Position numbers and translations under genes: made by a program. Below the pieces are notes generated by a model, which was not told the DNA's origin, ran no database searches, and saw nothing but the letters and a program-made list of their open reading frames with translations. From positions 1-64,000 of the forward strand of contig PWXG01000060.1 in NCBI GenBank assembly GCA_003561215.1: a stretch of 64,000 bases of DNA. Reading direction: 5' to 3'. Below, in pieces: positions 43,144 through 52,444 of the stretch. This DNA comes from Thermotogales bacterium. Its GTDB lineage: Bacteria > Thermotogota > Thermotogae > Petrotogales > Kosmotogaceae. Numbering within the stretch: position 1 is the stretch's first letter; every line of letters begins with the position of its first letter.

Positions 43144-45156
43144 TCACTCAATTATGGCAACAGCAATTTCTCCGGGCTCGAGTGATACTTCCAGCTGTGA
43201 ATCAACATAGATAAGCTCTTCAGCAACGGGCTGTGACTTCTTGATATACCAGATAATGCCGTGTCTTTCTTTCCATGTGTGATATCCCAGATCAACCTTC
43301 CTTCTTACACTCGTTTCAAGACAGGTATTCAGAAGGGCTAGAAGACCTTTTGGAAAAACCCAGTAGAGAAGGCCGGTGATGTGTGGGTCGTGTTTCCAGA
43401 GAATCCTCATGTTGTCGGCAGATATGAGTTTGCCGGATTCCTTGGACAAATCGGCTGCTGTAGAAATCAGTGAGCAGAGATTATCTGGTGAATTCCAGTG
43501 AAGTGTGTAGTGATCAAAGAAAGCGAGCTTACCATAGAAAGGATCGTCTGGCGGCAGGACGAATCTGCCCTGAGAGGTGTTGTCAAGCCCGAGATTCATA
43601 GGTTGAGGCTCGAATATCTCCTGTCCCGAATTGACGAAGGGGATCGAATTCGGAAGAAAGAAATTCAATGCTGTCATCATCCTCGAGAAAGCCTTTCCGT
43701 GGGGTCTCGTTACTGCTCTTGGCGTGTCAGGAGTCTCACAGCATGCAAGTACCGGCAAAACAAGATTTGGCAAGACTTCCACAATTAGTTTCTTGAAAGT
43801 ACCCGCTTTCAGGCGGGGTTCCATCCACCATGTGTTTCCCAGCATGCAGTCATAACCGGCAGTCAAGCTTTCTTCATCCTTATCCATCTGAAGCTCTTCA
43901 GCGATTATCGAAAAAGATAAAGACTCAGCTTTCGCTTCGTCGATTATCATCCTCTCCAGGTCGTCGGGCAAAGCGTGTCCCATATCGAGCCTTGCACCAT
44001 CAATGCCGTATTCGCGGATATAATGCGGCATTATGTCTCCGAGTAGATTCCAAAGCTCATGATTCGGGCTCTCTCCCGGGAAGTTCGAGGCCTTGATTAT
44101 GTCGTGAAGAATGTACGGTGGCTGGTTTTGGTCTCTCAGAAAGGGTTTCGAATCTCTCGGGTTGTCCAGATACAGTCTCAGCAGAGTTATGTCGTCCCAT
44201 ACTGGCTGATTATCGTTAATCCAGTCGGAAAATGCAGGCGCTGTTACAACCCCAAATGTTCTGACAAGCTCCTCAAAGAAGCCGGGAATTCCCCTATTTG
44301 CTTCCACGAAGTTCTTCCATCTGTCTGGGGCGCTTACTGATGGAGCTTCTCTGAACAACCTCAGATGTCTTTGGACATCTTCAGATCCATAGAGAGACTC
44401 AAGGTCATTCACTGTAGGTACCCTGAAATCCAGCGAAGGAATTCGAGGCTGGCAATAAACCTCTTCCGCAGACGCATCTATCCAGTAGAACCACTCAGGG
44501 TGATCGACAATGAGCTCCGAGTCGCGCGAAGCTGTGCGTGGCATGAAGTCCAGAAGCACGCTAATATCAACCATGTGACAAACTTCGACTAAGGCTTTGA
44601 ACTGTTCTTCAACGCTGAAGCCATTCGCGAGGGTATCGTGATAAAAAGGGTCAGGTCTGAAGAAATCCTTGACCGCATAGGGAGAACCAAGTTCGCCTTT
44701 CTTGTATCTATTGCTGGATACTGTTATTGGCAGTAGATAGATGCAGTCGAATCCCATCTCCAGGATATGTGGGAGCAAGAATATCATCTTCAAAAAGGTG
44801 CCGGATCGTGTATACTTATTCTCACTGCCTTGTTCAGGCACTTTGTGAGGTTCGTGAAGAAAAGAAGTGGTGCTCCGAACAAAAGCACAGTAAATACGAG
44901 AATTGCTAATCCACGATCCGTCTTTGGACAATCTTGCTGAATCAGGTGACCCCATGGCATTTTCGTTACAGGACATCACATTCGTCAGCTTGCGCAGAAC
45001 CGCTAGACCAAATTCGTACGGGTTGACATAAGTCCTGCCTTCTTTGGTGCAAGTGATACCGCTGTAGTCATCGGGAAGCCATTCGATGGGAATACAGTAA
45101 TCCACAGTACTTTTGGGAGCAAGCTTGTTGAAGCGTGTGAAGAGCTCCTTAATCAT
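43144..45156 (-). CDS. Alpha-glucan maltosyltransferase-like GH13 enzyme
   Basis: A 670-residue GH13 protein. From the NPYEFG region on, the sequence follows what I recall of T. maritima maltosyltransferase: LLPHILEMGFDCIYLLPI, LLDFMPRTASRDSELIVDHP, ND.QP.WDD.TLLRLYLD, YGIDGARLDMGHALP (nucleophile Asp391), FSIIAEEL (acid/base Glu about 420) and LPNSIPFVNSGQE. That enzyme transfers maltosyl units between alpha-1,4-glucans. No signal peptide is evident, so it should act on internal glucan. AAGGTGAT precedes a GTG-ATG pair (45159/45156); ATG is taken. The long upstream open frame overlaps tRNA-Ser and is rejected. Ordinary alpha-amylase activity cannot be excluded. Confidence 0.88.
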   Translation of the reverse strand: MIKELFTRFNKLAPKSTVDYCIPIEWLPDDYSGITCTKEGRTYVNPYEFGLAVLRKLTNVMSCNENAMGSPDSARLSKDGSWISNSRIYCAFVRSTTSFLHEPHKVPEQGSENKYTRSGTFLKMIFLLPHILEMGFDCIYLLPITVSSNRYKKGELGSPYAVKDFFRPDPFYHDTLANGFSVEEQFKALVEVCHMVDISVLLDFMPRTASRDSELIVDHPEWFYWIDASAEEVYCQPRIPSLDFRVPTVNDLESLYGSEDVQRHLRLFREAPSVSAPDRWKNFVEANRGIPGFFEELVRTFGVVTAPAFSDWINDNQPVWDDITLLRLYLDNPRDSKPFLRDQNQPPYILHDIIKASNFPGESPNHELWNLLGDIMPHYIREYGIDGARLDMGHALPDDLERMIIDEAKAESLSFSIIAEELQMDKDEESLTAGYDCMLGNTWWMEPRLKAGTFKKLIVEVLPNLVLPVLACCETPDTPRAVTRPHGKAFSRMMTALNFFLPNSIPFVNSGQEIFEPQPMNLGLDNTSQGRFVLPPDDPFYGKLAFFDHYTLHWNSPDNLCSLISTAADLSKESGKLISADNMRILWKHDPHITGLLYWVFPKGLLALLNTCLETSVRRKVDLGYHTWKERHGIIWYIKKSQPVAEELIYVDSQLEVSLEPGEIAVAIIE

Positions 45157-45186
45157 CACGAGATCACCTTGATCACTCCGAAGAAA

Positions 45187-45274
45187 TGGCGGAGGCGGTG
45201 GGACTCGAACCCACAAGGGGCAAAACCCCACCGATTTTCGAGACCGGCTCCTTAGCCAATTAGGATACGCCTCC
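45187..45274 (-). tRNA. tRNA-Ser (anticodon CGA)
   Basis: An 88-base minus-strand gene with a long variable arm: acceptor GGAGGCG/CGCCTCC, anticodon stem CCGGT/ATCGG around CTCGAAA (CGA), variable stem GGGG/CCCC, T-loop GGTTCGAGTCC, discriminator G and encoded CCA. Confidence 0.96.
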
Positions 45275-45286
45275 AGATCAGAGAAG

Positions 45287-45295
45287 ATTATATCA
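45287..45295 (-). promoter_or_regulatory. Extended -10 promoter for tRNA-Ser
   Basis: Minus-strand TGA-TATAAT, a perfect extended -10, 13 bases before the tRNA 5' end. It may also serve the GH13 gene downstream. Confidence 0.6.
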
Positions 45296-45379
45296 CGACA
45301 AAACCGCATCAGTATGTTTGTCAGGGAGGGATTCGTTAAAGAATTCTTTACGCTAATACCTGACTTGAGCACCAAAGTA

Positions 45380-45388
45380 TGATACAAT
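45380..45388 (+). promoter_or_regulatory. Extended -10 promoter for the ribosomal protein operon
   Basis: TGA-TACAAT, with CTGACT (45360-45365) as a possible -35 at 17 bases. A ~90-base leader precedes rplU; I see only weak pairing in it (AGGC/GCCT) and cannot assign an L21-type leader. Confidence 0.5.
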
Positions 45389-45483
45389 TGCCTGGGAAAT
45401 TGTGGATATTGCTTGAGGCAGGTTGAAGCCTAGCGGCACCTGTGTCAGCAGATGTTTAGTGCATAGGAGGTGTATGTAGCAGT

Positions 45484-45798
45484 ATGTACGCAATTATCGA
45501 AACCTCCGGGAGACAGTATCGCGTTGAGGAAGGCGATACACTGTATACCCTGAGACAGAACGGCTTCAACGAAGGCGACGAGATTGCTTTCGATCGTGTC
45601 TTGCTTGTAAGAAATGATGACGGCACCCAAATAGGCACTCCTTATCTCGATGGTGCTCGAGTGGTAGGTAGCGTGGACGAACATGTTCGCGGGGAGAAAC
45701 AGCTGATTGTGAAATTTCGTCCGAGAAAGAGCTATGACCGAGTGAGAGGACACAGGCAATGGTTCACAAAGGTCACGGTTCAGAAGATCGAGTATTAG
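45484..45798 (+). CDS. rplU: 50S ribosomal protein L21
   Basis: A 104-residue L21: MYAIIETSGRQYRVEEGDTL, DEIAFDRVLLV, VVGSVDEHVRGEKQLIVKF and the basic C-terminus (KSYDRVRGHRQWFTKVTVQK) match the family end to end. AGGAGG precedes ATG. It heads an operon with rpmA, then rplM and rpsI. Confidence 0.97.
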   Translation: MYAIIETSGRQYRVEEGDTLYTLRQNGFNEGDEIAFDRVLLVRNDDGTQIGTPYLDGARVVGSVDEHVRGEKQLIVKFRPRKSYDRVRGHRQWFTKVTVQKIEY

Positions 45799-45816
45799 TC
45801 TGAAGGGGGTGTATTC

Positions 45817-46080
45817 ATGGCACACAAGAAGAGCGGCGGCGCTGCAAGAAATGGAAACGACAGCAACCCCAAGTACCTGGGTGTGAAACGAGGGGACAGT
45901 TCGAGGGTACGTGCAGGGACAATAATACTTCGCCAAAGAGGAACGAGAATTCATCCTGGGCAAAATGTAGGTGTCGGGCGAGACCATACCATCTACTCGC
46001 TAATAGATGGTGTGGTGCGATTCGAGACTAAGCGAAAGAGAAGAGTTGTAAGTGTTTATGAGCAAGTTGAGAGCGTTTGA
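45817..46080 (+). CDS. rpmA: 50S ribosomal protein L27
   Basis: An 87-residue L27 starting [20 protein letters not shown], with [20 protein letters not shown] near the middle. It begins directly at the mature N-terminus, so no Prp-type N-terminal cleavage is needed, and no prp/ysxB gene lies between rplU and rpmA, unlike Firmicutes. Confidence 0.97.
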   Translation: MAHKKSGGAARNGNDSNPKYLGVKRGDSSRVRAGTIILRQRGTRIHPGQNVGVGRDHTIYSLIDGVVRFETKRKRRVVSVYEQVESV

Positions 46081-46103
46081 ACGGAATTCTGGAGGATGAT
46101 TGT

Positions 46104-46628
46104 ATGACGACACAGAAGACTCCGCATTGCAGAGTCAAGACCGATAAGAAAACCGTAAGCACAAAACGCAAGGGTGAGATAGAGAAGACCAATAAGAGCA
46201 TCACCATGCATGATGGGACCCCCGTAGATAAGAAATGGTACCTTGTCGACGCCAGCGGTGTTCCCCTGGGCCGATTGGCTTCCCGGATAGCAGTATTGCT
46301 CATGGGCAAGCATAGACCTTATTACACTCCTCATGTTGACGTAGGCGATTTTGTGGTTGTTATTAATGCTTCGGAAGTTCTACTTACCGGGAAGAAGCTT
46401 TCCGACAAACTGTACTACAGGCATTCCGGATATCCTGGAGGGATCAAGACGCTTACTGCTTCACAATTCCGCGAGAAGAACCCTGAGAAGATGATCAAAC
46501 TGGCGGTCAGAAGGATGTTACCCAAGAACAGGTTAGCCCACAGGATGCTCAAGAAACTCAAGGTGTACAGCGGAAGTGAACACAGGCACTCGGCTCAGAA
46601 ACCGGAACTAATAGAGCTTGTCAAGTAA
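46104..46628 (+). CDS. rplM: 50S ribosomal protein L13 with N-terminal extension
   Basis: A 174-residue L13. The family core starts near residue 42 ([20 protein letters not shown]) and includes [33 protein letters not shown] and [20 protein letters not shown]. Bacterial L13 is usually 140-150 residues; here about 25-30 extra, lysine/threonine-rich residues precede the core. GGAGGATGATTGT before ATG 46104 supports this start; an internal ATG (HDGTPVD region) without a good ribosome binding site is the alternative. Linked to rpsI 11 bases downstream. Confidence 0.95.
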   Translation: MTTQKTPHCRVKTDKKTVSTKRKGEIEKTNKSITMHDGTPVDKKWYLVDASGVPLGRLASRIAVLLMGKHRPYYTPHVDVGDFVVVINASEVLLTGKKLSDKLYYRHSGYPGGIKTLTASQFREKNPEKMIKLAVRRMLPKNRLAHRMLKKLKVYSGSEHRHSAQKPELIELVK

Positions 46629-46639
46629 GGGAGGATAGA

Positions 46640-47044
46640 ATGGCTGATATCACTGATTACTACGGTACAGGACGTCGCAAGACATCCGTTGCGAGGGTCC
46701 ATCTGAGACCCGGAAGCGGCAAGATTACGATAAACGGCAAGGAATACAAGGAACTCAAAGAGTACCTGAACAACGATGCCTGGGTAAGGTATGCCTTGAA
46801 ACCCGCGGTTATGACCGAATCCCTCGGGAAGTTTGACATGATTATTCGCGTCAATGGAGGTGGGCTGTCCGGGCAAGCAGGTGCAATAAGGTTAGGAATT
46901 GCCAGAGCTCTCACTCGTTTTAACCCGGATCTTCGAAAGACCCTTAAGGGCAGCGGTCTTCTCACGCGTGACCCGAGAATGGTCGAGAGGAAGAAATACG
47001 GATTGAAGAAGGCCAGAAGAGCTCCTCAGTACTCCAAGCGATAA
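46640..47044 (+). CDS. rpsI: 30S ribosomal protein S9
   Basis: A 134-residue S9 with [59 protein letters not shown] and the invariant basic tail (APQYSKR) that reaches the P-site tRNA. GGGAGGATA precedes ATG; follows rplM as in nearly all bacteria. Confidence 0.98.
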   Translation: MADITDYYGTGRRKTSVARVHLRPGSGKITINGKEYKELKEYLNNDAWVRYALKPAVMTESLGKFDMIIRVNGGGLSGQAGAIRLGIARALTRFNPDLRKTLKGSGLLTRDPRMVERKKYGLKKARRAPQYSKR

Positions 47045-47101
47045 CCCCAAAGCTTTTCCAAGATGGGCCTTGAAGACCCATCATTCTCCGGTGGTGGTAA
47101 T

Positions 47102-48838
47102 TTGTACAGTAAACGTACAATAGACGAGGTCAAGAAATCAGTGGACATCGTCGACTTCATCGGCAGGTACTTAAATCTAGAGAAGTCTGGGAGCTATTTT
47201 CGTGGGCTTTGTCCATTCCATAGTGATAATGATCCCTCTTTCTATGTTCATCCAGCAAGAGGGTTTTTTCACTGTTTCGGCTGCGGAGAGAGCGGTGACG
47301 TAATCGCTTTTCTTCAAAAAGCGGAAGAGGTGTCTTTCAACGACGCTCTTAAGAAGCTGGCAGATTTTGCAGGTGTAGTTACCGAATCTCAGACAGAATC
47401 TCAGTCGCTGTACGAGAGATATGTGCGTCTTCTTGCTTGTGCAGCTGATTATTATCATAGCCTGGTGAGTCATGCGGATTGTGAAGAAGCAAAAAGCTAT
47501 CTGACAAAAGAGCGTGGTCTTTCGCAGCAGACTATAGCTCTTTTCAAGATAGGTTTCGCGCTTCCCTCGAAGAGAGGACTGAATGATTACCTTACCGGGA
47601 AGGGCTTCAGAAACAGCGACCTCGAAAGTGCCGGGCTAATTTCGGGCAAGGGTTCAAAGGTTAAGGAACGTTTTGCAGGAAGACTGATTTTTCCCATAGA
47701 CAACGAATCTGGAAGAACAGTTGCACTGGGTGCCAGGGCATTTGGAGATGAAATAGTCCCCAAGTATCTGAATTCCCCGGAGACCAAATACTTCCGGAAA
47801 GGCCGCACACTCTATAACCTATCGAGAGCAAAAACTGCAGCTACCCAGCTCGATTTCATGGTTGTTGTTGAAGGCTATTTTGATGTGCTCGGCCTTCACG
47901 AAGTAGGTGTCCAGAACGTCGTGGGGGTTCTCGGAACCGCCATGACGGATGCTCATGTGAGAATGATCTCCGGCATAACAAATAACCTGATACTCTTCCT
48001 TGATTCCGATCCCGCTGGTTTGAGAGCATGCAGGCGTTCGATAGAACTTGCAGAGAAGCATGGGCTTCAGGTGGCCGTGGCCACTTCTGATGAGAAAGAC
48101 CCTTCAGACCTCTTGAAGAGAAAAGGATCTGCCATGGTAAGGGAGGCTCTTGAAAACGCTGTGCCAGCACCAGTATTTCTTGTTGAACTTCTCGGTCGGA
48201 GTCTCGATCTTACTAATCCGGAGGGAAAACAGAAGCTATTTGAACATGCGAAGCCGATAATGCAGACATACAGATCAAGCGGGAAGATTGGTTCATTCCA
48301 ACTCGTAGTATCCACTCTGGCAGATCTCACCGGCATCAGCGAAGATATGATTTTCAGCACGCTGAAAGATCCACAAAGGATAAGATCTAGACTGCGTAGT
48401 ACGCGATCTCCTCTCAGACCCCTGGAGAGAGAGCTGATAATGGTCTATCTTCGTTTTCCTGACTTGAGAGATAGATTGCTTCGGATACTGGACCTGTTCG
48501 AGAGTTCAGAAGCGTTCAAAAAACTCGAAAATACCATGAGGGCTGGTTCAGAGCTTGAAGAGGTCATCCGCGCGTGTGATGCTCAGATGGGCAGCGAGAT
48601 CATGAATCTTGCAGCGGTTCCTCTTGATCCCACAATTGCAGAGTCGATTCTTGGCGAAATCGAGGAAAGAGTAGACAAGAAGATCATTAGCGAGCAGATA
48701 AGGACAATCGACAGAAAGCTTCAAGCCCAGATAGACACAGGAACAAAAAACTCGTTGATGACTAGAAGAATTGAGCTCTCCAGGCTTCTGAAAAGGGTTC
48801 GCAAGGATGGTGAGAGTGTTGGAAAGAAGCAAATCTGA
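47102..48838 (+). CDS. dnaG: DNA primase
   Basis: A ~578-residue primase making RNA primers at the fork. N-terminal zinc-binding domain (CPFH...[12 protein letters not shown]), catalytic TOPRIM with [14 protein letters not shown] and [12 protein letters not shown], and a C-terminal helicase-interaction region. The frame opens at ATG 47063, but primases begin about here ([20 protein letters not shown]); TTG 47102, with GGTGG just upstream, is preferred, though neither start is certain. It overlaps rpoD by 32 bases, the classic dnaG-rpoD order after rpsI. Confidence 0.95.
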   Translation: MYSKRTIDEVKKSVDIVDFIGRYLNLEKSGSYFRGLCPFHSDNDPSFYVHPARGFFHCFGCGESGDVIAFLQKAEEVSFNDALKKLADFAGVVTESQTESQSLYERYVRLLACAADYYHSLVSHADCEEAKSYLTKERGLSQQTIALFKIGFALPSKRGLNDYLTGKGFRNSDLESAGLISGKGSKVKERFAGRLIFPIDNESGRTVALGARAFGDEIVPKYLNSPETKYFRKGRTLYNLSRAKTAATQLDFMVVVEGYFDVLGLHEVGVQNVVGVLGTAMTDAHVRMISGITNNLILFLDSDPAGLRACRRSIELAEKHGLQVAVATSDEKDPSDLLKRKGSAMVREALENAVPAPVFLVELLGRSLDLTNPEGKQKLFEHAKPIMQTYRSSGKIGSFQLVVSTLADLTGISEDMIFSTLKDPQRIRSRLRSTRSPLRPLERELIMVYLRFPDLRDRLLRILDLFESSEAFKKLENTMRAGSELEEVIRACDAQMGSEIMNLAAVPLDPTIAESILGEIEERVDKKIISEQIRTIDRKLQAQIDTGTKNSLMTRRIELSRLLKRVRKDGESVGKKQI

Positions 48839-50027
48839 AGAGATACGCAAGAAGCGAGTAAAGGAGATAAAGCTCCCAAAACAGGAGCAGGCGCCCCAAT
48901 TGCTTACCAAAGAGGATATACAGAAGCAGATAAAGAAACTTTTGAAGCTTGGTCGAAAGAAAGGTTTTGTTACTTACGAAGATATTGACAATGCTTTCCC
49001 CCCAGACTATGAGGGCTTTGATTCCTCGCTTGTAGAGGTAATTTACGAGGAGTTTGAGAAAAACAAGATCAGGATCCTCGAAAAGGAAGCAGAATCCGAT
49101 GTTGATGGAGAAGACAATGACACAGAGGAAATAGTGACCCTTCTCGAGGCTTCTCCTGAGATGTACGACAACATCTCCCTCAAAGACCCGATAAAAATGT
49201 ACTTGAAGGAAATCGGCAAGATCTCACTCCTCACACCAAGTAAAGAACGAGAATTGGCGCGACGAGCCCAGAAAGGCGATCCTAAAGCAAGAGAGGAGCT
49301 CATCACCGCAAATTTGCGCCTGGTAGTCTCTATTGCAAAGCGCTATATAGGCAGGGGCCTTTCATTTCTTGACCTGATTCAGGAAGGGAATATTGGGTTG
49401 ATCAAGGCAGTGGAGAAATTCGACTGGAAAAAGGGCTACAAATTTAGCACTTACGCGACGTGGTGGATCAGACAGGCAATAACTCGGGCGATTGCCGACC
49501 AAGCAAGAACGATACGCGTGCCCGTCCACATGGTTGAGACGATCAACAAGGTTAACAAGGTAATCAGGGAGCATCTCCAAGAAAGCGGAGAATATCCGAC
49601 TGTGGAAGAACTGGGCAAACTCACTGGTAAGACTCCCGAAAAGATCGAGGAGATCCTCGCGGCCTCCAAGGAGACAGTTTCCCTTGAATCTCCAATTAGT
49701 GGTGATGAGGAATCAACGATGGGAGATTTCATCCACGATGAATCCCTTGAGAGACCCGAAGAATCAGCGATGAAGATGCTCCTGAGGGAGCAGATAGATC
49801 AGGTCCTTGATACTCTTAGTCCCAGAGAAGCGATGGTACTAAAAATGCGCTACGGGCTACTTGACGGAAAGACCAAGACGCTCGAGGAGGTCGGTCAATT
49901 CTTCAATGTTACAAGAGAACGCATCAGGCAAATCGAAGTTAAAGCGCTCCGAAAATTGAGGCATCCGTCTCGCAGCAAGCAATTGAAGGCTCTTCTGGGA
50001 ATGTTAAACAGCGCAAAGAAAGACTAA
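48807..50027 (+). CDS. rpoD: RNA polymerase primary sigma factor (sigma-70/SigA)
   Basis: A 406-residue housekeeping sigma factor. Region 1.1-like N-terminus ([20 protein letters not shown]), region 1.2, region 2 ([40 protein letters not shown]), region 3 and region 4 helix-turn-helix ([20 protein letters not shown]). The long non-conserved region of E. coli is absent. ATG 48807 has a weak site; an alternative GTG at 48816 lies 9 bases after AAGG. Its extended -10 recognition residues in region 3 fit the TGN-TATAAT promoters seen here. Confidence 0.97.
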   Translation: MVRVLERSKSEEIRKKRVKEIKLPKQEQAPQLLTKEDIQKQIKKLLKLGRKKGFVTYEDIDNAFPPDYEGFDSSLVEVIYEEFEKNKIRILEKEAESDVDGEDNDTEEIVTLLEASPEMYDNISLKDPIKMYLKEIGKISLLTPSKERELARRAQKGDPKAREELITANLRLVVSIAKRYIGRGLSFLDLIQEGNIGLIKAVEKFDWKKGYKFSTYATWWIRQAITRAIADQARTIRVPVHMVETINKVNKVIREHLQESGEYPTVEELGKLTGKTPEKIEEILAASKETVSLESPISGDEESTMGDFIHDESLERPEESAMKMLLREQIDQVLDTLSPREAMVLKMRYGLLDGKTKTLEEVGQFFNVTRERIRQIEVKALRKLRHPSRSKQLKALLGMLNSAKKD

Positions 50028-50119
50028 CGTTCGCCCTCATTCCCTAACCGTTTTTTCAAATGCGCATCACCAAGAAGAAATCACAAGCGTGTAGAATAAA
50101 TTAAAAGGGGAGTGGTTTG

Positions 50120-50284
50120 GTGGCGCAGAAGAAGACGACACGTCCTATTGCGACCAGCCCAAGAATCGTCTCTCAGATAGATTTAATCAAAATGGCCAAG
50201 AACGGTGATTCAAAAGCCAATGAGGAGATGCTAAAGCGTCTTTCGTCAAGAAATGATAACGAACAGGAGCAGTCTCGTGAATGA
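50120..50284 (+). CDS. 54-residue basic/polar protein, unknown
   Basis: A small gene starting GTG: VAQKKTTRPIATSPRIVSQI, then DLIKMAKNGDSKANEEMLKR and an acidic, serine-rich end. GGGGAG lies seven bases before the start, and its stop overlaps the GTG start of the ABC-like ATPase by eight bases, a sign of translational coupling and the main argument that it is real. It has no membrane helix and no family I know. It may be a partner or leader for the ATPase. Confidence 0.62.
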   Translation: MAQKKTTRPIATSPRIVSQIDLIKMAKNGDSKANEEMLKRLSSRNDNEQEQSRE

Positions 50285-51005
50285 GATTGCTCTTTCTGTG
50301 TCAGGGTTCTCTCTTTCGATAAACGGTAAACAGGTTCTGCACGATATCAACCTAACAATCCCCGCGAATTCCCTTGCGCTTGTAGTCGGACCTCGTTGGG
50401 CAGGAAAGTCTGCATTGCTTCGATCCTTCCTGCGTATGAACAAAGAGATTTTTGAGGCGGTTTCTTTCAAGGGTTCAACTTTCCTTTACGGCCGGGATCT
50501 GGACACTTATGACAGCAAGGAATTACGTAACAAGGTTGCTTACACTGACTCGAGCTTTCTAGGTGCTATGAGACAGTTCACCATAATCGAGTTTTTCAGA
50601 TTGACAAAAGGAAGACGTTTCACTTTTGCTGATTTCACTGATGAAGAGCTCGACATGTTCGAGAAGATGCACGCTGCTGAACTTCTGACAAAAGACCCCC
50701 GCACCCTGGTTGATTCTCTTTCTTCTTTTCAGCGGCTCATTCTGCTGATACTCTCGGTGATGTTCAGAAAACCAAGTGTGGTTGTCTTCGACAACGTTCT
50801 GGATCACCTGGATGATGAACTGGTTCGCACCTTGAAGGATATTCTGGCAGCGCGTAAGAACTCACATACGATTGTGGTCTCTTCTCGCTATTATTCCCGT
50901 CTTCTGGAAATCTCCGATTTGATGATACTCCTGCAAGATGGTAGAATTCAGTATACTGGAACGCCCTTCGACTTCGTACTCCAAGACCTGGCTCTGAACG
51001 AATAG
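50277..51005 (+). CDS. ABC-type ATPase with degenerate catalytic motifs
   Basis: A 242-residue ABC ATPase-like protein without a permease neighbour. Walker A is good (GPRWAGKS, 38-45), but the Q-loop lacks Gln (KVAYTDSS), the signature is LSSFQ (148-152) rather than LSGGQ, the Walker B is followed by Asn instead of catalytic Glu (VVVFDN, Asn173), and the switch histidine region reads VVSSR. It probably binds ATP but hydrolyses it poorly or not at all. GGAG precedes GTG 50277; an upstream start at 50253 lies inside the small gene. Followed 22 bases later by the PfkB kinase. Role unknown: not a normal transporter motor. Confidence 0.85.
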   Translation: MNEIALSVSGFSLSINGKQVLHDINLTIPANSLALVVGPRWAGKSALLRSFLRMNKEIFEAVSFKGSTFLYGRDLDTYDSKELRNKVAYTDSSFLGAMRQFTIIEFFRLTKGRRFTFADFTDEELDMFEKMHAAELLTKDPRTLVDSLSSFQRLILLILSVMFRKPSVVVFDNVLDHLDDELVRTLKDILAARKNSHTIVVSSRYYSRLLEISDLMILLQDGRIQYTGTPFDFVLQDLALNE

Positions 51006-51027
51006 CCGGCCTGAGCGGAGGTTAGCT

Positions 51028-51987
51028 GTGGATGTACTCACTGTTACATTGAACCCTGCCCTGGACAGGGAACTGATTGTAGAGAATCTGGAAATCGACA
51101 GGCTCCACCGCGTCAAGAATCCAAAGTATTCGGTAATGCAACCAGGAGGCAAAGGAATCAACGTCTCGATCATCCTGTCCGGACTCGAAATACCGAGTCT
51201 AGCAATCGGTTTTTTGGGTGGTTTTATTGGGACGGTCGTGGAGGAACGACTTCGGGAGATAAGTCCGCTGATATCCACTGCCTTTGTGCATCTTGATGAG
51301 GAGACTAGAGAAAACATTGCGATAATTGATCCCGCAAACGATACCATAACGGAAATCAACTCTGTTGGACCGGCGGTGTCAGAAGCAGATCTTGAAATGT
51401 TGCTCCGAAGGTTCAGGATAGGTCTGAAGAGAGCGTCCGTTGTCGTGATTTCCGGAAGTGTTCCACAGGGAGTGCCTGAAGACTTCTATGCACAATTGTG
51501 CCTGGAGGCCAGAGCAGAAGGCAAAATTGTCGTCGTGGAGGCAATAGGAGAGCTTTTTGAGAAAGCTGTGGAGTCAGGTGCGGTGACTGTTGCCAAACCT
51601 GACCTTAGAGGCGTTCAACAGTTTTTTGGCAAAGAACTCTCACAACTCCAGCACTATCAGGCTGCGGCGGAGGAAGTGATCTCAAAAGGTTCGAAAATGG
51701 CAATTGTCTCCTATCGAATCGAAGGTGACGTGATCGCAACCACAGAGGGGAGCTGGCTCTTCACAACAAGAGAGCATATTGAGCACTCCCACCTTTTGGG
51801 AACTGGCGACAGTCTTGTGGCCGGGGCAGTCCAGAATCTTCTCTTTAGCCCTGATGATTACTTCACTGCTGCTAAGCGCGCCATGGCTGCTGCGATAGCT
51901 GAAAGCGCTTTTCTTGAGAAGCTTAGGATCACAAACGAAGAGATTGAGAAGTCTGAGGCATTCTTCTCCATCGAGAAACTGAGGTGA
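51028..51987 (+). CDS. PfkB-family sugar kinase (1-phosphofructokinase-like)
   Basis: A 319-residue ribokinase-fold kinase. N-terminal VLTVTLNPALDRELIVENLE, PGGKGINVSIILSGLEIPSL, the middle SGSVPQGVPEDFYAQL and the C-terminal GTGDSLVAGAV anion-hole motif with catalytic Asp are those of 1-phosphofructokinase/tagatose-6-phosphate kinase. There is no PTS gene nearby, so fructose 1-phosphate as substrate is unproven. GGAGG precedes the GTG start; it is followed five bases later by a CBS-domain gene. Confidence 0.9.
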   Translation: MDVLTVTLNPALDRELIVENLEIDRLHRVKNPKYSVMQPGGKGINVSIILSGLEIPSLAIGFLGGFIGTVVEERLREISPLISTAFVHLDEETRENIAIIDPANDTITEINSVGPAVSEADLEMLLRRFRIGLKRASVVVISGSVPQGVPEDFYAQLCLEARAEGKIVVVEAIGELFEKAVESGAVTVAKPDLRGVQQFFGKELSQLQHYQAAAEEVISKGSKMAIVSYRIEGDVIATTEGSWLFTTREHIEHSHLLGTGDSLVAGAVQNLLFSPDDYFTAAKRAMAAAIAESAFLEKLRITNEEIEKSEAFFSIEKLR

Positions 51988-51991
51988 AATC

Positions 51992-52444
51992 ATGCTTGTC
52001 GGGGAGGCAATGATAAGGGACGTTTCCGCAGTCTTTGAGGACGAGACAGTAGAAACTTTCATACACATATGTCTTCGTAAGCGAACTGCAGGCTTGCCCG
52101 TTGTTGATGAAGAGTATAGGGTAATCGGTTTTATCGGCGAAACGGACATCATCAAGAGCGCAGTGCCGAGCTACTTCAGTCTCTTACAGTCTGCATCGTT
52201 CATCCCTGACACACAGCAGTTTGTTCAGAAACTTGAGCAAATTCGCGATGACATGGTTATCGACCATATGAAAAAGCCACCGATTGTTGTTGCCGAAGAT
52301 GACACCGTTATGTATGCGGCTGATCTTATAATCAAGAACGGTTTGAAGATGGTGCCTGTAGTAGATGAGAAGAACAGACTAATTGGCGTGGTGACCAGAA
52401 TACACCTGCTAGATGTCGCTTCGCACGGGAAAATCAAGGAATGA
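51992..52444 (+). CDS. Two-CBS-domain protein
   Basis: A 150-residue protein formed by a CBS pair: VGEAMIRDVSAVFEDETVET with GLPVVDEEYRVIGFIGETDI, and MKKPPIVVAEDDTVMYAADL with VPVVDEKNRLIGVVTRIHLL. CBS pairs bind adenine nucleotides and usually regulate a partner; here the PfkB kinase upstream is the natural candidate (energy sensing), by location only. GAGGTGA precedes ATG, and its end overlaps the mtaB start (ATGA). Confidence 0.92.
   Translation: MLVGEAMIRDVSAVFEDETVETFIHICLRKRTAGLPVVDEEYRVIGFIGETDIIKSAVPSYFSLLQSASFIPDTQQFVQKLEQIRDDMVIDHMKKPPIVVAEDDTVMYAADLIIKNGLKMVPVVDEKNRLIGVVTRIHLLDVASHGKIKE

Noticed and set aside
45157-45387. 77-residue N-terminal extension of the GH13 protein
   Set aside because: The stretch overlaps the whole tRNA-Ser gene and its promoter; AAGGTGAT supports ATG 45156.
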